A stretch of 64,000 nucleotides of DNA from Nemania diffusa (Eukaryota; Ascomycota; Sordariomycetes; Xylariales; Xylariaceae), in NCBI GenBank assembly GCA_038501195.1, contig JBBPUQ010000003.1, positions 946,501 through 1,010,500 of the forward strand. The letters run 5' to 3'. How positions within the stretch are numbered: position 1 is the stretch's first letter; each line of letters begins with the position of its first letter. Of this stretch, positions 29,701 through 41,550 are shown in pieces. The position numbers were made by a program, and so were the translations under genes. The notes below the pieces were generated by a model that was not told the origin of the DNA, searched no databases, and saw only the letters and a program-made list of their open reading frames with translations.

Positions 29701-32170
29701 TTTTATTTATAATTATTATTACAATTATAATTATAATTATAATTATAATTTTAATTATAGTTTTAATTATAGTTATATTTATAGTTATAATTGCAGTTTT
29801 TTTTTTATAAACAATAACTTTTGCAATAGTTATTATAATAGTTATTACAATTATAATTACAATTTTTGTTTTAATAGTAGCAATTATAACTATAGTTTTA
29901 ATTACTATTATAGTTACTATTTTAGCTATATTAACAATAAAATTTATTATTAAAACATTATTTTTATTTATAATTATAATAATTAAGTTAATAATTAAAC
30001 TTATTATATAAAAGTTTTAAAATTTATATTAATTTTTAAATAGTTATATTAAAAAAATACTTTATTTTAAGTTTTGTATTAAAATATTATTTTATAATTT
30101 TTTATTTAAAGTTATAATAAGTTTTTTTAAATTTTTATATATATTTTTTTAATATATTTTTAAATTTAAATAAATAAATATAATTTATAATAATTTTGTT
30201 TTATTAATTATAAATATTTTTTATAATATTTTATTAATTAAAGTTATTTTATTTAAAAGTTTTATTAATTTATATATATTTTAATTTATATTAAATAAAT
30301 TAAAACAATATATTTTAATTTTTAATAATATTATATAAATAAAAAAAGCTATTTAAAATTTTTTAAATAGTTTAATTAAAATAAATTTTAAAACAATTTT
30401 TTAGTTTTTTTAATATTTTATTAAAACTAGTTTTATAAAAAGTTTATTTATTATTTATATTAATTTTATTGTTTTATTAAAACAATATTAATTTAATTAA
30501 TAAATAATTAAATATTAAAAATATTTAATTAATATTTAATAGTATTAAATTTTTAATTAAAATATTAATATAGTTTATAAAAAAGTAAATATTTATATAA
30601 ATAATATTTTTTTTGTTAATAATTATTTTTTAATTATTAAAGTTTATTTATTTAAAATTAAATATATTAATATTATTATATTTAATTTTATATATATTAC
30701 TTTTAATAAAATTTAAATTTATTTTAAAAATAATATAATAAAACTTATATTTATATTTTAAAATAAAATTATTATTATTATTATTAAACTTGTTAAAAAA
30801 ATCTTTTTTAATATTAAAACTTTTAAAAAAAAATAGCTACTTTTTAATAAAAATAAATATAAAAATAAAAATAAAATTTAATTTAAATATAAACAAAAAT
30901 ATAAACTTTAATATAAATATAAACATTAATATAAAGTTAATATTAAATTAAAATATAAATATGTTAAAATTTATTAATAACTTAAATATTTAATTATAAA
31001 AAAAGTTATTAATAAATAAAAAAAACAAAAATATAAAAAAAAAAAAAAAAAAAATAATAATATAAATATATTAAAATATTTAATATAAGTTTTTTAATTT
31101 GTTTTTATAACAAAATTAATTTTAATAGTTAAATTATATGTTTTTTTTTAAAAATTAAAAAACTTATTAAACTTTTTTATTATATTATTATTTCATTTTT
31201 TATATTTTTTTCATATTATTTACTAATTAATTAATATTATTTTTAAACAATTTATTATTTATTTTATTATTTTTATATTTTATTAAAACAAATTATAATT
31301 AAAAGTTTATAATTATATAATATTATATATATAATTAATAATAGTTTTATTAAATTTAAGTTTAATTAAAGCAATAATAATTATATTAATATTAAAAGTT
31401 TTTAATAAACAATTAAATTTAAATTAATTTTATAAAAATTAATTAGTTAAATTAAAATATAAACTATTAAATAGTAAATTTAACATTTTATTTAATAAAT
31501 ATTTAAAAAAAGCATTTTTTTTTTTTTTTTTTTTTTTAATTTTAATTAATATAATAAAAATAATATAAAATAAATTATAAATAATAAAAATATTTACATA
31601 ATTATTAATTAAAATATATATATTTTTAAATAATTAATTAAATAAAAAAATATTTTATATTTTAAATAAACTTTTTTTAAAATATATATATTTTTAATTA
31701 AATTATTAAATATGTTTTAACAACTGTTTTTTTTTTTATAATTTATTAAAAAATTCCACATATATACTTTAATAAAAAAAATTTATAAACATTTATAAAA
31801 ATAATAAATATTATTATAATAAAATATACTTTTATAACTAAATATATTATTATTTTTTAAAATATAAAAAAATATTATTAAATTTGTTTTTTATATTAAT
31901 ATATTAAACTATTTGTAAAACTTTATAAAAATATAAAGCAAAATAATATTAAACAAAAATAATATAAAAAAACTAAATTATTAAAACATTAAACATTTTT
32001 ACAATATTAATATTTGTTTTATTTAAATTAATTATAACAATTTAGTACAAATATATATATATATATTATTACTAATAAAAAAAGTTTTTTTAATTTTAAA
32101 AAATTTAAAAAATAATAATATAATAATAATTTAATTTAATTTTATAATAAAACTATAAAAAATATTAATT
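26721..32170. other. Hyper-AT block: no genes
   Basis: About 5.4 kb of A/T with low G+C, except for the richer simple-sequence stretch at 29.7-29.95 kb. A short (TTA)n run is near 30770-30787, and an A-rich stretch built from TATAAA/ATAAAC-like units lies near 30840-30960. There is a T run at about 31520-31537. No gene could be supported. Confidence 0.65.
29711..29935 (+). repeat. Degenerate hexanucleotide / trinucleotide simple repeat
   Basis: AATTAT hexamers run through 29711-29796 and decay into ATTATAGTT-type units. A second stretch (about 29820-29935) alternates GTT, ATT, ACA, ACT and GCA triplets. G+C reaches about 15% in one 60-bp line, well above the surroundings. It may be a mutated microsatellite richer in C and G before RIP. 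The 3-bp rhythm resembles a low-complexity coding repeat, but no protein can be inferred. Confidence 0.6.
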
Positions 32171-32445
32171 TAATAAAAACAATTAAAAATAATTAAATAA
32201 AATAATAATAAAAAATAAAATATAAATTAAATAAAAAAAAAAACTTGTAGCAATTTTTAAAACTTAAAATTTAAATATATATATAAATTTTTATAAGTTT
32301 TTATAAATTTTTATAAATTTTTATTTAATTTATAAATATATATAAGTGTTATTTTTTTTATAAATGTTAATTAATATAGCTTATTTTAAAAATGCGTTAT
32401 TTTTATACAAGCTTTTTTATTTAAAACTTTTAAAAGCTTTTATTA
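32171..32445 (+). mobile_element. Short inverted-repeat element, RIP-mutated copy (family M, copy 4)
   Basis: A 275-bp full-length copy. The left end is TAATAAAAACAATTAAAAAT and the right end is AAAAGCTTTTATTA. It differs from the 9050 copy mainly by C-to-T and G-to-A, but keeps some sites lost in the 15921 copy (AATGCGTTATTTT, ATACAAGCTTTT). It has the same extra 10-bp internal unit as the 15921 copy, so these two are closer to each other than to the preserved one. Confidence 0.65.
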
Positions 32446-32500
32446 ATATTTAAATATAGCTTTTAATTTTAATATAAATATATTATTATTTATTATTAAT

Positions 32501-32566
32501 ATAAAAAAAAAACTTAATAAAAAAAAACTTAATAAAATAAAATTTAATAAAAAACTTAATAAATTA
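32501..32566 (+). repeat. Short tandem repeat, AAAAACTTAATA-type unit
   Basis: About four imperfect units of 15-17 bp (AAAAAAAACTTAATA), starting about 55 bp after the short element at 32171-32445. The third unit reads AATTTAATA, which is a C-to-T change. Confidence 0.55.
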
Positions 32567-33008
32567 TTATAATTATTATTTATTATTTTATTTTTTAAAT
32601 TATTATATTTATTATTTTTATAAATAAAAAATATAAATTATAGCTATAATTTAAATATTAAATAGTTATAAATAATTTAAAAATATTAATTTATTAAACT
32701 TTATTAATTAATAAATTATTTTATATATTTATATTATTAAAAGTTAAAAATATTATTTAATAATTTCTTTATTTAATTAAAATTTATATTAGCTTAAAGT
32801 TATTATTATTATTAATTAACTTTAAAATATATAATTATTTTAATTAAAGTTTTTTTATAATAATATTAATAAATTTATAATTAAAAATTAAATATAATAT
32901 ATTATATAAATGAATATATTTAATATAAATATTAAATAAACTTTTTAATAGTTTAACTTTGATTTAGCTTAGTTTTTTAAATAATTTAAATTTATTTTTA
33001 AATATATT

Positions 33009-33092
33009 ATTAGTATTACTATTAATATTATTATTAATATTGCTATTAAGATTAAAATTATTAATATTAAAATTATTAATATTAAAGTTAAA
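33009..33092 (+). repeat. ATTAAT / ATTATT simple repeat
   Basis: A degenerate repeat of ATTAAT, ATTATT, ATTACT and ATTGCT units grading into ATTAAAATT units. Mutated microsatellite. Confidence 0.55.
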
Positions 33093-36000
33093 CTTAAAAT
33101 TAAATTTATATTTAAAATAACTTTTAATAATAGTTTTAATATTAATAACAAATTTTTAAAACTTAGCTATTATTTTAAATATAAAATAAAGCATAAAAAT
33201 TTTATAATTAAAGTAATTGTTTATTTATTTTTAAAACAATATTTTATTTTAACTTTTATTAATTAAAATATTTTTTATATATTTTATTTTATAAATATTG
33301 TTTATAATTATATTTATAATTTTATTAGCTATTTTATATTTGTATATGTTTTTAAATATTTTTTTAATATATTATATAATTTATTTATTTTTAATATTAA
33401 GTTATTTAATATTATTAATTGCTTTTTTTTTATTTAATTTTTTTATAAACTGTAGTTATATTATTATAGCTAAAATATTTATAAATAATATTAACATTAT
33501 AAAGCTAAATAAAATAAATTAATTATTAATAATAAAAAAAAAAGTAAAAACAATTAGTTATAAATATTTATATATTTTATTATTTAATAAAATATTGAAA
33601 TTATTATATTTATTTAAATATTTAAATATATATTTATTTATATTAAATATATAAATATTTAGTTATATTATTTATATATAAAACTGCTTTTGTTAATATT
33701 TTTAGTTTTATTAATTTATAATAATCTTTTACTATATTTTATTAATTAATTAATAATAATTAAATATAATATTATTATAATATATATTTATAATTGTAAA
33801 ATTTAATCAAAAGTATTTTAAACAATAACTTAAGCTTTTTTTATATAATATAACAAATATATATTATATATATATAGTTTTTTTATTTATTAATTAAAAA
33901 ATAGCTATTTTTTTTATTTAAAAATTTTAAAATTACAAAGTTTAATTAATAGTATTAAAAAAGCTAGTTTGATTTATTTTAAAAGATTTTAATTTAATTA
34001 AAAACTAGATAATATATTATTTAATATATTATAATATAGCTAGTTTATTTAATATATTATATATTTATTTATAAATAGTTTTATTTATTAATATTGTTAA
34101 TAAAAAATTATAAGCTTTTTATAAAATAAATAATATAATAAATTAAAATATATTTAATAAGTTTTATATTAATAATAAAAATAAAAAAAAGATTTAATTA
34201 GTTTTTTTTAACATTTATATAAATTTTATAATAAAAAACTAATAAAAAAATAATTAATAATATTATTTTATTATTTATATTATATAAAAACTAACTAGTA
34301 ATAAAATAGTTATTATTTAAAATTATAATTTAATAGTTAATATTATAAATAATATAAAAATTAAAAATACTTTAAAAAACAAATAGTATTTTTTAATTAA
34401 ATATATAAATAAAAAACTTAAAAAAGAAAAAGATATAATATAATATAAACAATATATAATTTAAAAAAAATAAATATTTAAAATATAATTATATTAAATT
34501 TAATTAATAAATAATTATTAAAAATATAAAATATTAAAAAATATTTAATATTTATTTAATAAAATATATTTAATTAATTAACTATTAAACTAAATAGTTA
34601 TAATTTATATAATTTTTATAACTAAAATATATATTTATTTTATTAATTTATAATTAATATATTATTTATTATAATTAATTTTATTAAATTTAAAATTTAA
34701 TATAAAATATAAACTATTATTTTTTATAAATATAATTTAATATAATTATAAAAGTTAAAAGCTTAGTTTATTTAATATAATTAATACTTTTTTTTATTAT
34801 TAAACAATTATAAAAATTTCAGTTTTTAAGTTTTTATAATTTTTAATATTTATATATAAATCGCTATATAATTATTTTATATATTATTTTTATAATTATT
34901 AATTTTAACAATTATATTATATATTTTTTTATAATCTTTAATTTTTGATTTTTTTATAAATATTTTAATTGTTATTTTTTTACATTTTAATTTTTAAATA
35001 ATTTATTTTAATATAAATTTAATATAATTTTAAAGTTATTTTAAAGTTATTTTAAATATTTAAATATTTAACTTTTAAAGATTTTAAAATTTATTTGTTT
35101 TTTTAAATATTAAATATTAAATTTAAAACATTTAAACTTAAAAATATTTTAAACTTTTAAATATTTAATTTTTATAAAACTTAGATTTTATAATATTAAG
35201 TAATAAAGTTGTAGTTATATTACTAAAGAATTTTTAAAAATATTTATATTAATTGCTATTATTATATAAAAAGTAAAGTTTTTTTTTAAATAAAAAAAAA
35301 GCTTAAAAATTAATAATATTAAGTTTTATTTTTATATTATTATTTAAATTTAACTTATTTGTTTATATTTATATAATTTATTTTTATTTTAAACTTTTTT
35401 TTTTAATAATATAATATTTATATAATATATAAATATTAAAAATTAAATATAAAATTTAAAACTAATAAACTTTTATATTAGCGATTATAAAAAATGTTTT
35501 ATTTATAAATAATAAAAAAATAAAAAGTTATTTTATAAGTTTATTATATATTTATATAAAAGTGCTATTTATTAAAAAGTTATATATTAAAATATTATTA
35601 TTATTTATATTAATAAAAAGCTTAATATTAAATTAAAATATATAAATATATAAAATATATAACTTTAATATAAATATTATAAAAAATTATTTAAAGTAAT
35701 ATATTTATTTATTAATTAAATATTTATTAATAAAATTATTAAAAATTTAATAAAAATATAATTTAAATATATTAAAATATTAATTAAATTTATAAAAATA
35801 TATTATTTACTAAAAAAGAGTTTTTAAAAGCTAATTAAATATTGACTTTTTATTTTTAAAATATATATTTTTTTAAATATAATATAAATAATATTTAAAA
35901 TAATTATTAAATTATTTAAGTAAATTAATTAATTAAATAAAAATTAATATTAAATTAATTTTAATATAATAATAATAAACTTAATAACAAAAAAAAGATT

Positions 36001-36643
36001 TGTTTTAAATTAATTAAAATAATAGTAGTAAAGTTATTATTAATAATATTAAAAATAAAATAAACAGCTGTTAAAACAAAGCTAAATAAAAAACATATAT
36101 AAAAAAAAAAAAAAAAAAAACATTAGCAAAGTTAGTAAAAATAATACAAGTTTTTATATTAAAAAACTTTTAATAAAAGATTTTGCTAAATATATAAATA
36201 ATAATATAAAATTATAAAATTATTTTATATAATTAATAATATTTTTAAATTAAAAAAACTATTTAGTTTATTTTTTTTTATAAAATTGCTTTTTTTAAAA
36301 GTAATAATAAAATATAAAATAATAAAAATTAATTAAAATTAATTACAAATTAATTAATAATATTTATTTATATTTGCTTTAATAATTTAAAATATAATAT
36401 ATAAAAACTAATAAAAGTAATTATTAAAATAATATTAATAATAAATATTTATAATTATATTATAATATATATTAATAAACTTTTTAAAAATAATTAAAAT
36501 AAAAGAATTAATATATAAAATTTTACAATATAAGTTAATATTTAAACAATTATATTAAAAAAAAGCAACTATAGTGTTACTAAAGCTAGGTTTATTTAAA
36601 AAAAGATTTTTAAAAATAAAAAAAAAGCATATTAAATTAAAAA

Positions 36644-36674
<31 letters not shown>

Positions 36675-36726
36675 TATATATTATATATAATAGCTTTATT
36701 TTTATTTTTGTTTAAAAAAATTATTT

Positions 36727-36732
36727 TATTAC

Positions 36733-36802
<70 letters not shown>

Positions 36803-36828
36803 GTTATTATTGTTATTATTATTATTAT
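36727..36828 (+). repeat. (ATT)n trinucleotide microsatellite, about 100 bp
   Basis: Nearly perfect ATT repeats run from about 36733 to 36802, followed by units containing TTG. The TTG units suggest some positions were once C or G, but the long perfect core suggests slippage expansion after mutation. Copy number is probably polymorphic. Confidence 0.85.
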
Positions 36829-36861
36829 TTTTATTTGTTTTTATAAATTAAAAAAAAAATA

Positions 36862-37176
36862 AAGCAGAAATAAAAGTAATAGCAATAAAAACAAAAGTAA
36901 AAAAGCTAGTAAAAACAAAAAATAAATTATTATTTAAAGCAAAAAAAATATACAAAATAACAAACGTTGTACTTTTATATATAAAAAAAAAAAAAAAAAA
37001 ATATTTATAAAAAAAAATAAAATTTTTTATAGTTTTAACTATTGTTATATAAAAATTATAAATATACTAGCAAAAAAAAAATAGCTTTTGTTAAGTTTTT
37101 ATATTAATTATAGCTTAGTTAGTTTTATAATTAAATTTAGCAATAATAGTAGCAATAGCAATAACAATAGCAGCAG
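36862..37176 (+). repeat. Low-complexity AGC/GCA/ACA-rich stretches
   Basis: Two stretches with unusually high residual G+C: 36862-36925 (GCAGAAATAAAAGTAATAGC and further GTA, GCA, ACA, AAA triplets) and 37139-37176 (AGCAATAATAGTAGCAATAG and AGCAGCAGT). Both have a 3-bp rhythm. They may be mutated trinucleotide repeats, perhaps from a low-complexity coding segment of a dead element. No product is proposed. Confidence 0.4.
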
Positions 37177-40100
37177 TTTTAACTTATTTAATTATATATT
37201 TAATATATTTAATAGTAATAGCAGTTATTAATATATATTAAAAATATAATATATATATATAATATATTTAAATTTTTTAAATAATTAATTTAATTATAAA
37301 AGTAAGTTATAATAAATAATTTAACTTAATAATATAATAGGTTTTTTATTTAATAAAAAAATTAAAAATAATAAAATAAATATAAAAATAAGAAAATTTC
37401 AATATAATATATGTTATAAAATTGTAATAAAATATATTAATTGAATTATTAAAGTTTATATATATTTATAAAAATTTTAAAAAAAAAAATAATTTATATA
37501 AAAAACTATAAAATATATTAAAATATAAAAAGCTTAAATATATAGTAAAAAAATATATAAATTAAAAATATATAAAAGTTAAAAAATAAAAAAAAAAAAA
37601 AAAAAAATATAAAAAAGTTAAAAAATATATAAAACATATATATATATATATATTATTTATTGCAAATTTTACTAATATATTTAAATATTATATAAATAAT
37701 AATAAATTTAATAATAGCTAAATAAATAAACTAATTAAAAAATTAAAATTTAAAATAATTAATAAAATAAATATAAAATTTATTATTTAAATTTATAATA
37801 TTTAATTTTTAAATTAATAAAATTACAAATATAAAAAAATTTATTATTTATAATTAAAATTTAAAAATTAAAAAAAACTAAATTATATAACTTTAAAAAT
37901 TATTTATAATAAAAGTTTTAATTATAATTATATAAACTATAAAATTTAGTTTTAAAAATATTTAAAAATTATAAAAAACAAAATTATATAAATAAAATAA
38001 AAAAAACAAAATAATATATTAATTTAATTTATATTTTATTTTTTATTATTATTTTATTTAATTATGTTTAATTATATTTATTATATAATTAAATATAATA
38101 ATATATAATAATTTATTTATAATTAAAATATAAAAAAAATTAAAATTAAATATAATAAAGTTTATAATAAATTAAAAACTATTTTAAATATATATATAAT
38201 ATAAAAATATATTTTATATTTTTATATTTAAAAATTATAATTTATATTAAATATATATTTTTTATATATAATATTAAAACTAATAGTTTTTTTATTATAA
38301 TTATATATTTTATTAAAGTTTATATTTAAAAGTTATATTTTTATTTTTTATAATTAATAAATAACTTTAAAAAAAGTAATTTTAATTATTTATATTATTA
38401 AAAAGTTATATATTTTTGTTTAATTTATAAAAAAATATATTTATATAATTTTTAAAAATAATAAATATTTAATGAAAATTAATTTTATATTATATTTTAA
38501 CTTTTATATATTATTTTATATATATAAAATAATTAAAAACACTAATTAAAAATATTATAATAATATATAAAATTAAATATATTTAAATTTAAACTTTTAT
38601 ATTTACTTTTAAGTTTATAATATAATTTAAATTAATAAAATTAATAAGTTTTTAATATTTATTACTTGTTAATTAATATAACTTAAACTATATAAACTTA
38701 ATATTTTATTTGTTTTTATTAACTAGTTTATATATATAAATAATAAAATAAATATTAATAAAATAATTAAAATAATTGTTTTAAATATTAGTTTATTATT
38801 TATTAAAAATAAAATAATTTATTATATTTAATAATAAATAAATAAATTAAACTATAATATAATTATAATAAATATATATATATAATAATAAAGCTAATAA
38901 AACTAGCAAAATTAATAATTTATTTAATTAAACTTTAAATAATATATTAATTTTAATATTATTATATATATAAATAAAAAAGCTATATATTATTTTATAT
39001 ATTAAATATTGTTATATATATAAATATATAATAAAAAAAAAATAAACTGTTTATTTTATTAATATATAAATAATAATTTAATTTTAATATTTATATTTAT
39101 ATATTATAACTATAAAAAAATATAGTAATAAAAATAAATTTTAAAAAACTATAAAAAAAATAATAAAAATAAAAGCATTAAATATAATAACTATATAAAT
39201 AATATTTTAAATTGTTTTATTAATATAATATAACAAAGTTATATATATAATTATTTAAATATTTAAATATTTTTAATTTTTTAAAATATATATATAAATA
39301 TTTAAATAAATAATAAATAAATAAATATTTTTTTAAATATTTATTTATATATATATTATAAGTATTATATAAAAAAAAGCTATTATAATAAAAATAATTT
39401 AAAATTTATAAATAAATTATATTAAAAATAAAAAAGTCGGTTTATTTTCTTTTTTAACTATTTTTAGTTATAATATATTATTATAATATTTAAATAAATA
39501 TATATTATATTATTTGAAGTTTTTTTTAAATATATATATAAAGCAAGCATTTTTTATTAAACATTTATTAATATATTTATATATTTAATTAGTTATATAT
39601 ATAATTTATTATAAATTATATAATTTAATTAAATCTTTTATTTTATAAAATAATTTATATAATAAATATAAAAGTAATAAAAAAATATAATAATAAAACT
39701 ATTATAGTTTTAATTAATTTTTATATTATTATAAACTATTATTTTTAATATAACATTTTTTTTATTTCTTAATTTTTTTTTTTTTTATTATATATATTAA
39801 TATTTTATTTTAAATTAAAACATTTATAATATATAATATATATTGTTTATTTATTTATTTATTATAAACTTTTATTTTATTTATTAACTAAATAAAGTTA
39901 AAAATAAGCTTTAAATAAATCTTTGTTTTTTAAATTTACTTGTTTATTTATTTGTTTATATATATATATATACTTTTATTTATATTATATTTACATTTAT
40001 TTATATTTATTATTGATTTATTTATATTTATATTTTTTTATTTATATTTAGTTTTTTAATTATTTAAATCGATTTATTAATTTAATAATATATTTATTTT

Positions 40101-41194
40101 TTTGCTTGTTTTATTTATTTAAAGTATTTTTTTTTATATTATAAATATATTTTGTTTTTTAAAATAATATTATTAAATTAAAAAATATTTTAAAGTATTA
40201 TATATAATTTATATTTATATATATATATTTATAAAAAATCGCTAATTTTAATTATTAACTAGTTTAATTATTATATTTAAAAAACTATAATATTTATTAT
40301 TTATTAATATAACTTTTTTAATATAATAAATAATATAAGCTTATATTTAAATTTTATATAAATTATATAATTTATATATTATTTTTTTTAATTTTAATAA
40401 AAGCAATATTTATAATATATTATATAGCTTTATATTAATATTTAAAACATATAGCTTTATTATTAACTTTATTATTATTTTTTTTTATAACAACAATAAT
40501 AATATTATTAATTTTGTTATTATATATTATAATATTTAAATAATTATTTATTACTTGAAATTAAAAGTTTAACACTGTTATATTTAAATATTTTAATTAT
40601 TTAATAAATTTTTTATTGTTTTTTTTAATTAAAAATAAAAGCTTAAAATATTTTTCACTTATTATAATTTTGTTATAATATATAATAAAGTATTAAATAT
40701 ATTTTATAAATTAATTATATAAATTATAACATTAGTAAATAATTTTTTTAGCTATATATTTGAATAGTTATTTTAAATAATAATATCGTTTTATAATTAT
40801 ATTAATATTTTTGCTTTTTTTTACTAATTAAATATTATAAAGCTTTAAGTTTTATTATTTTTATATTTTAAAATTTTTAAAATATTATAATATATTTTAC
40901 TTAAAAAAAAAAGTTATTTAATAATTATATAATATTTGTTTTTTTTAATTATATTAAAGTTCTTTTACAATATTTTTATATTATATTTATTTTAAATTTT
41001 AATTTTGATTTTTAAAGTAGTAAAGTTAATACTATTTATTGTAATAAATTATTATTAATATTATTTTATAAATATAACAGCTTATATAAATTATTATAAA
41101 TTTAATAATATATATTTTTAAAGTATATATATTTATATTTATTTAATTTTTATATTATAATATATAATATATTAGCTATTAATTAAAAATTAAT
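37177..41194. other. Hyper-AT block: no genes
   Basis: About 4.0 kb, roughly 3-6% G+C. A-rich on the plus strand up to about 37.6 kb; T-rich from about 39.7 to 41.1 kb. An A run lies at about 37590-37607. No gene, RNA or defined repeat supported. Confidence 0.65.
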
Positions 41195-41550
41195 AAATAA
41201 ATATAAAAAAATATAAAACTATACTAAGTTTTTTTTATATTAATTATAAATAAAATTATAATAGTTTTTTTTTTATATTAAAAAAATATAAAACTATAAT
41301 AGGTTTTTTTTATATTAATTATAAATAAAACTGCGATAGTTTTTTTTTTATATTAAAAAAATGCAAAATTACAATAAGTTTTTTTTATATCAATTGCAAA
41401 TAAAACTGCGATAGTTTTTTTTTTATATTAAAAAAATATAAAACTATAATAAGTTTTTTTTATATTAATTATAAATAAAACTGCAATAGTTTTTTTTTAT
41501 ATTAAAAAAATATAAAATTGCAATAAGTTTTTTTTATATTAATTAAATTA
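41195..41550 (+). repeat. 75-bp minisatellite, about 4.7 copies, made of two similar halves
   Basis: The marker AAACT/AAATT ends at 41220, 41295, 41370, 41445 and 41519, so the period is 75 bp (74 in the last unit). Each unit contains two related halves of about 37-38 bp. One carries ATAAAACTATAATAGG before the T run, the other ATAAAACTGCGATAG before its T run, and each T run is followed by TATAT. The middle units keep CpG-containing CTGCGATAG and ATCAATTGCAAAT, while outer units read TATAATAG. Local G+C is above the flanks, so mutation was uneven between units or the array partly re-expanded from a less damaged unit. Confidence 0.85.

Larger units (their letters stand above)
32446..36726. 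other. Hyper-AT block: no genes
   Basis: About 4.3 kb with roughly 4-6% G+C. It contains the tandem unit at 32501, the ATTAAT-type repeat at 33009, and A runs of 20 nt (36101-36120) and 25 nt (36649-36673). Open stretches near 32969-33151 and 33298-33522 begin with TTG and encode almost only Ile, Leu, Phe, Asn and Tyr, as random AT-rich DNA would. No gene is called. Confidence 0.65.

Noticed and set aside
32969..33522. Open stretches of 60 and 74 codons (minus 33151-32969, plus 33298-33522)
   Set aside because: Both start with TTG, not ATG, and encode almost only Ile, Leu, Phe, Tyr and Asn. This is what AT-only DNA gives by chance; one overlaps an ATTAAT simple repeat.
41195..41550. CRISPR-like array
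   Set aside because: The 75-bp units repeat over their whole length with no unique spacers, and the context is eukaryotic. It is a minisatellite.
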